52,658 nt of DNA from Paenibacillus sinensis (lineage in GTDB: Bacteria; Bacillota; Bacilli; Paenibacillales; Paenibacillaceae). Location of the stretch: assembly GCF_019904155.1 (NCBI RefSeq), contig NZ_JAHCMB010000020.1, positions 579 to 53,236 on the forward strand. Reading direction: 5' to 3'. Below the pieces are notes generated by a model. It was given only the letters and a program-made list of their open reading frames with translations, had not been told where the DNA came from and did no database searches. The stretch's first letter is position 1. Every line of letters begins with the position of its first letter. Below are positions 49,398 to 52,658 of this stretch, in pieces. Both the position numbers and the translations under genes were made by a program.

Positions 49398-49934
49398 TTA
49401 ATGATACTGGCCGGTTATGTGCTCATCCGTATCCTTCAGCAATTTGGAGATCAGCACAATCTGCCCTGCATGGTAACCGTAGTGTGTGGCAACCTGGATA
49501 AGCAGAAGCCTGACGCTTCTCACATCATAGGTTTCGTCTTCCGACGCATTAACCCGGTGCATCCTGTTCCAATCCTCCAGCGAATACCGGATGGTGACTT
49601 CCCTGTCCAAATCCTCCTCGGCTAAGTTTGATAAAATACGGGCCGATTCAGCGCGTGTGCCGAGCAGAAGCTGTTTCAATTCATCCCGCGTTATTCCGCC
49701 TTCCGGCTCAAACTCACGCCGGGAGCGCTCCCTGATGAACGGTTTGCCGCCGATTGCACTTACCAGATTCTGATATTCGTTGCCCGCTAAATGCAGGCAC
49801 AGATTTCCGATACTGTTGGTCGAAGCCTTCAGCCTAGTCCAGATCAAGTCATCGTCGAGACGATCCAGGCTCTTCAAAATACGATTAAGCTGCTTGTCCA
49901 TGTCTTCGAGTATATTCGTTACAATCTCCAGCAT
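49398..49934 (-). CDS. DinB/DUF1572-family protein
   Basis: The protein (178 aa) is a four-helix DinB-like protein with the metal-binding His set: LCLHLAGNEYQ near residue 48 and ATHYGYHAGQI near residue 155. Members hold a metal and often act as thiol transferases or are induced by damage; the role here is unknown. I use ATG 49934 with GGAGG 7 bases upstream; the longer frame to 50045 runs through a terminator. Confidence 0.85.
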   Translation of the reverse strand: MLEIVTNILEDMDKQLNRILKSLDRLDDDLIWTRLKASTNSIGNLCLHLAGNEYQNLVSAIGGKPFIRERSRREFEPEGGITRDELKQLLLGTRAESARILSNLAEEDLDREVTIRYSLEDWNRMHRVNASEDETYDVRSVRLLLIQVATHYGYHAGQIVLISKLLKDTDEHITGQYH

Positions 49935-49977
49935 AGCTGTACCTCCGGGCGATTCATTTTTAATATGATTGATAAAT

Positions 49978-50008
49978 AAAAAAAGGCCCTGTTCGCCAAG
50001 ACAGAGCC
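49978..50008 (-). terminator. Intrinsic terminator of yunB
   Basis: GGCTCTGT (50008-50001) pairs with ACAGGGCC (49992-49985), then TTTTTTT (49984-49978). It lies 170 bases past the yunB stop. Confidence 0.8.
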
Positions 50009-50178
50009 TGCTGACACGCAGTGAATAAGACTTGCTACTTAACATTCAAACGACCATCTGTCCATTAACAACAGGCTATTAAAAAACGCTTCAAGAAGCT
50101 GCGCTCCCTATCATTATATCTGGAACAAATTCCTCAATCAATGCAACTCGGACCGGCCCGTTTCACCTGCCGGCTCCT

Positions 50179-51366
50179 CTATTCGCCGCCTGTCCCTGCG
50201 GGCGCCCCCGGCTTCGTCGTTCCGCCGCCTGACGCACCGCTCCCCGTGCCGGCGCCTCCGCCCGCAGCGGTTCCGCTGCCGGAGCTGCCGGTGGAGACGC
50301 CGCTGCCTGTACCGCCGTCTCCCGCCGCTGCGCCGCTCTGGCCAGTGCCCGCGGCTCCGCTCGACACGCCGCCCGAAGAAGGAGCGGGCAACGCGATATT
50401 CGGCGCGCTCGCGCTGCCTTCGCCAACCGCCCTGCCCTGGTTGTCGTAATAATACATCGGCACATCGCCGACAACCATCAGATAGGAGACGGGAATCTCC
50501 GTATCGACCACCTGGGGCTCCATGTCGAACGGCACGACGACCGCCAGCTCGGTTACGATATGGATGTACACCTCGACGAGGATCATATTAATTCCGGCGT
50601 TCTGCTGCCGGGTGCTGAGCTCGACCTTGACAGCTCCTTGAGGCTCGATCTTGACCGGAATATCCGGCCCGAACGATGCGATGAGGGGACTGTCCAGCGC
50701 CTGGCCCAGCGGAATATGCTCTTTCCGGGTCTGCAGCTCGCTCAGCGTAGACTGGATGACATCGGCCGCCTCCGAAGTAATGCGCATATGCTCGTTATAG
50801 TTGAGCATGAAGCCGGAGATTTTGCCGGCGCTGTCCGTCTTCCAGTCGATCAGCTTCTCTGCGCTGCTCCCTCCCGCCACCTGGGAGGAGATCGCCTTGT
50901 TGATGGCCTCTGTCGCGATCTGCTTCACGCGAATCTGCGCGAGATGCACAATCGGCGGCTTCATCTGCCGCTCGACATAACCCACGCTGGCCAGAACGAC
51001 GGCGAGGAACAGGAGCGCCGATATCAGCCATGCCCGTCGGCGGCTCCTTGGCCGGCGCCGGCTGCCGTCCGCCGGCGCCAGGCCGGGTCCGCCGCCCGAG
51101 CCCTGGCGGCGGCCAAACCCCAGGGCCGGGCGCGCCGACCGGCCCGGCCGTGCCTTGAAGCGGGCCCCCTGCTTCAAGCCGCCCCCACCGGGGAAGCCGG
51201 AGCTGCGGCTTCCCCGTGAGCCGGCCGCCGGCCGCCACGGGCCGGCGGAGCGGAACGCCCGCTGTCTGGCGGGCGGCGTCCAGCTGATCCGCGGCAGGCG
51301 CAGCCGCGGCAACCGGAACTGCGGCGTGTGAAGCCGCCGGGGTCCCCATCTTCTCATTCTGGCCAT
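50179..51366 (-). CDS. yunB: Sporulation protein YunB with disordered ends
   Basis: The protein (395 aa) has a basic, Arg/Gly/Pro-rich head (residues 1-110), a membrane segment (WLISALLFLAVVLASVGYVE), the YunB core (MKPPIVHLAQIRVKQIATEA to VPFDMEPQVVDTEIPVSYLM), and a Gly/Ser/Ala/Thr-rich tail of about 90 residues. Bacillus YunB, a SigE-dependent protein needed for efficient sporulation, is about 250 residues, so both ends are additions. I use ATG 51366 because AGGAGGG lies 8 bases upstream; a longer frame reaches 51435. A GATACAGT near 51410-51420 on the minus strand resembles a SigE -10, but no good -35 is seen. Confidence 0.9.
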   Translation of the reverse strand: MARMRRWGPRRLHTPQFRLPRLRLPRISWTPPARQRAFRSAGPWRPAAGSRGSRSSGFPGGGGLKQGARFKARPGRSARPALGFGRRQGSGGGPGLAPADGSRRRPRSRRRAWLISALLFLAVVLASVGYVERQMKPPIVHLAQIRVKQIATEAINKAISSQVAGGSSAEKLIDWKTDSAGKISGFMLNYNEHMRITSEAADVIQSTLSELQTRKEHIPLGQALDSPLIASFGPDIPVKIEPQGAVKVELSTRQQNAGINMILVEVYIHIVTELAVVVPFDMEPQVVDTEIPVSYLMVVGDVPMYYYDNQGRAVGEGSASAPNIALPAPSSGGVSSGAAGTGQSGAAAGDGGTGSGVSTGSSGSGTAAGGGAGTGSGASGGGTTKPGAPAGTGGE

Positions 51367-51433
51367 TCCGCCATCCCTCCTGCACCTATGGCGGTCAAGC
51401 CGCCTTATACTGTATCGTATTCGCGGATGTCCC

Positions 51434-51475
51434 AAAAAAGAAGAACGCCTCCCCGGCCAAGCCGAAGAGGCGTTC
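51434..51475 (-). terminator. Intrinsic terminator of the TVP38 gene
   Basis: GAACGCCTC (51475-51467) pairs with GAGGCGTTC (51451-51443), then TTCTTTTTT. Confidence 0.85.
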
Positions 51476-51522
51476 CTGAATTTCCTTATGACGGGTCATG
51501 CGTCAGATAAGCATCACTTTTT

Positions 51523-52134
51523 TTATACCATACGCTCCCGTTTATCTTCCTGCAGATGGCTCCAATGCTTCCAGATGAAGACGGCAATCATGACGGCCAT
51601 GAACAAGCCGTAGCCGGTCAGATAGAAGCTCCACTGCTCCCGGGGAACGATCAGCGACGAGCCGATTGTGCCGAAGAGCCAAATGAAGGAGAGATTGCCC
51701 AATATCGTTCCCCAGATAAAAGCGGACAGCGAGACAGGCGAGACCGCCGCCATTATATTAATGATATTATTGGGAACAATAGGTATCGTACGCAGCAGCA
51801 CAATCGTCCAGATGCCATAGCGGTTCAAATAGCGCTGCCATTTATCATAACGCTTGAGCCGGCGGCTCCATCTCGTCTCGAACCATTGAAATAAATAGCG
51901 CCGGAACATCGCGAACACGATCAGCCCGGCCAGCGTGCCGATCAGCCAGGTGACCAGCATGCCACCGACGATATGAAACACCGACACATGCAGCACAATC
52001 AGCACAATAAACGGGATTAATCCGATCAGACTTTGAAAGATCGCCAGCGGAATTGTCACAAATAAAATTTCCGGACCACTGAGACCAAGTGCAGTCAGCA
52101 GCCATTCGACCCAGCCGTTGATCGCATCCGTCAT
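51523..52134 (-). CDS. TVP38/TMEM64-family (VTT domain) membrane protein
   Basis: The protein (203 aa) has about five membrane segments and the VTT core, with re-entrant type sequence (RRYLFQWFETRW, RYGIWTIVLLRTIPIVPNNI, ISAFIWGTILGNLSF-like region). Related DedA/TVP38 proteins are linked to lipid scrambling and membrane potential; a substrate is not readable. ATG 52134 has GGGGGAGG at good spacing. It is preceded by repeat element B and, further upstream, a structured leader ending in a terminator (52279-52305), so transcription may be attenuated. Confidence 0.87.
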   Translation of the reverse strand: MTDAINGWVEWLLTALGLSGPEILFVTIPLAIFQSLIGLIPFIVLIVLHVSVFHIVGGMLVTWLIGTLAGLIVFAMFRRYLFQWFETRWSRRLKRYDKWQRYLNRYGIWTIVLLRTIPIVPNNIINIMAAVSPVSLSAFIWGTILGNLSFIWLFGTIGSSLIVPREQWSFYLTGYGLFMAVMIAVFIWKHWSHLQEDKRERMV

Positions 52135-52185
52135 GGATTCCTCCCCCTTTCTCCCCTTCGCCTATAGGGCGACCGTTTATTCATT

Positions 52186-52280
52186 CAAGGATAAACGCCT
52201 TACGGCGTCCTTAGACGCCATGCGTTTACCGAGAAATAGAAGGCTGTGATAAGCGCAAGCTTATGCTTTCTTATATTTCA
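52186..52280 (-). repeat. Palindromic leader element, copy B
   Basis: About 95 bases aligned with copy A (2323-2416), same orientation, directly before the TVP38 gene. On the minus strand: AAATATAAGAAA, hairpin ATAAGC/GCTTAT, linker, then a longer hairpin closed by AAACGC/GCGTTT that encloses GGCGTC/GACGCC. Base pairs differ from copy A in a compensating way. Confidence 0.7.
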
Positions 52281-52305
52281 AAGAAAACACCCCATCCGGG
52301 GTGTT
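52279..52305 (-). terminator. Terminator inside the TVP38 leader
   Basis: AACACCCC (52305-52298) pairs with GGGGTGTT (52293-52286); TTTTCTTT follows on the minus strand. It lies about 145 bases before the TVP38 start. Confidence 0.8.
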
Positions 52306-52440
52306 CTTGCATTGCGCTATTGTCGTCCGCGACCAGGCGTGGCTCCTCCTATAAGTATGACAAAGGATACCTTGAAATAACTGTGCCTCTGAACCGGGTT
52401 CAGTTATGCGCCGTGAAGGGCGGCAGGAACGAAAATCATT
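52279..52440 (-). ncRNA. Candidate structured leader or small RNA
   Basis: Bounded by a SigA-type promoter (52447-52476) and a terminator (52279-52305), this stretch of about 160 bases has several inverted repeats on the minus strand: GCCG/CGGC, TAACTG/CAGTTA around CTGAAC/GTTCAG, and AAGGTAT/ATACTT. A GGAGGAG run near 52348 is not followed by a credible start codon. It matches no RNA family I recognise. Confidence 0.5.
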
Positions 52441-52446
52441 TTGTTC

Positions 52447-52476
52447 ATCATAGCATATTCGGGATTTCGCTGTAAA
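52447..52476 (-). promoter_or_regulatory. SigA-type promoter at the right edge
   Basis: Minus strand TTTACA (52476-52471), 18-base spacer, TATGAT (52452-52447). The remaining 52477-52658 holds no gene I can support. Confidence 0.6.
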
Positions 52477-52658
52477 ATAATCAGGGCGAATCTTACGTGT
52501 ATGCGCAAGCTGCACGGTTCATCAGCGCGAAACTTATACATTCTTATCGCATATTCGCAGCAAATGACCGCCCGGGGGCGCAATGTCATTAAGTTTAGCT
52601 CAAAGACAAGAACGACAATAGAAATTGGAACCAAAACGGCATGGGAATGAGTCCTGTG

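Noticed and set aside
52404..52634. Minus-strand ORF of 76 codons at the right edge
   Set aside because: It overlaps the promoter and start of the structured leader, and lacks a ribosome site or recognisable domain.

Overview
The window reads as chromosomal DNA of an endospore-forming Firmicute of the Paenibacillus type. Reasons: moderately high GC coding sequence; strong Shine-Dalgarno sites with frequent TTG/GTG starts; sporulation genes (an alpha/beta SASP, YlbJ, YunB, a LytH-type peptidase, a SpoVB/YtgP flippase, a YjcZ-like peptide); a SAM-I riboswitch; a tRNA-Trp T-box; and gene neighbourhoods that match the Bacillus yut/yun region. I saw no rRNA, tRNA, CRISPR, insertion sequence or prophage gene. 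The organism is inferred from this context.

Layout. 1-1.7 kb is an AT-richer edge with a truncated unknown gene, a broken aldo/keto reductase and a small unknown gene. 1.9-5.7 kb is an Fe-S/redox block: an A-type carrier (IscA/ErpA), aminofutalosine synthase MqnE, a type II NADH dehydrogenase-like flavoprotein, YuzB and an Nfu scaffold. 6-10 kb is a one-direction heme-stress operon, hssR-hssS-hrtB-hrtA, with an HssR-like direct repeat just upstream of hrtB. 10.1-13.1 kb is metN-metI-metQ behind a SAM-I riboswitch. 13.2-17.4 kb holds a HEPN protein, a UbiD-family menaquinone decarboxylase, a CtaA-like protein lacking key residues and a thioredoxin. 17.5-26.8 kb is envelope biology: a lipid flippase, DUF456, a HAD phosphatase, two tandem class B penicillin-binding proteins, and a CvpA-like/transglutaminase fusion. 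27-35.2 kb has an MFS transporter, small spore-type genes, a Toprim protein, heme O synthase, a YfhP-like membrane hydrolase, trpS with its T-box, a mutarotase and a SASP. 35.3-41.4 kb has PepF, YycC, DUF2225, truncated hemoglobin and YlbJ. 41.5-45.3 kb has NAD kinase and two secreted proteins carrying stalk domains. 45.3-52.1 kb is the yutD-lipA-lytH-yunB neighbourhood plus a lipase, a DinB protein and a TVP38 membrane protein.

How it fits together: menaquinone is made here through futalosine genes (MqnE, UbiD). Heme enters terminal oxidases through CtaB, possibly the odd CtaA-like protein, and the truncated globin. Heme excess is handled by HssRS/HrtBA. Much of the rest serves wall synthesis and sporulation.

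The most unusual signals are non-coding. A pair of about 95-bp palindromic elements, at 2.3 and 52.2 kb, sits in the 5' leaders of two leftward genes with covarying hairpins. A highly structured leader with its own promoter and terminator lies at the right edge. Two different short-period tandem repeat arrays share one convergent intergenic region.
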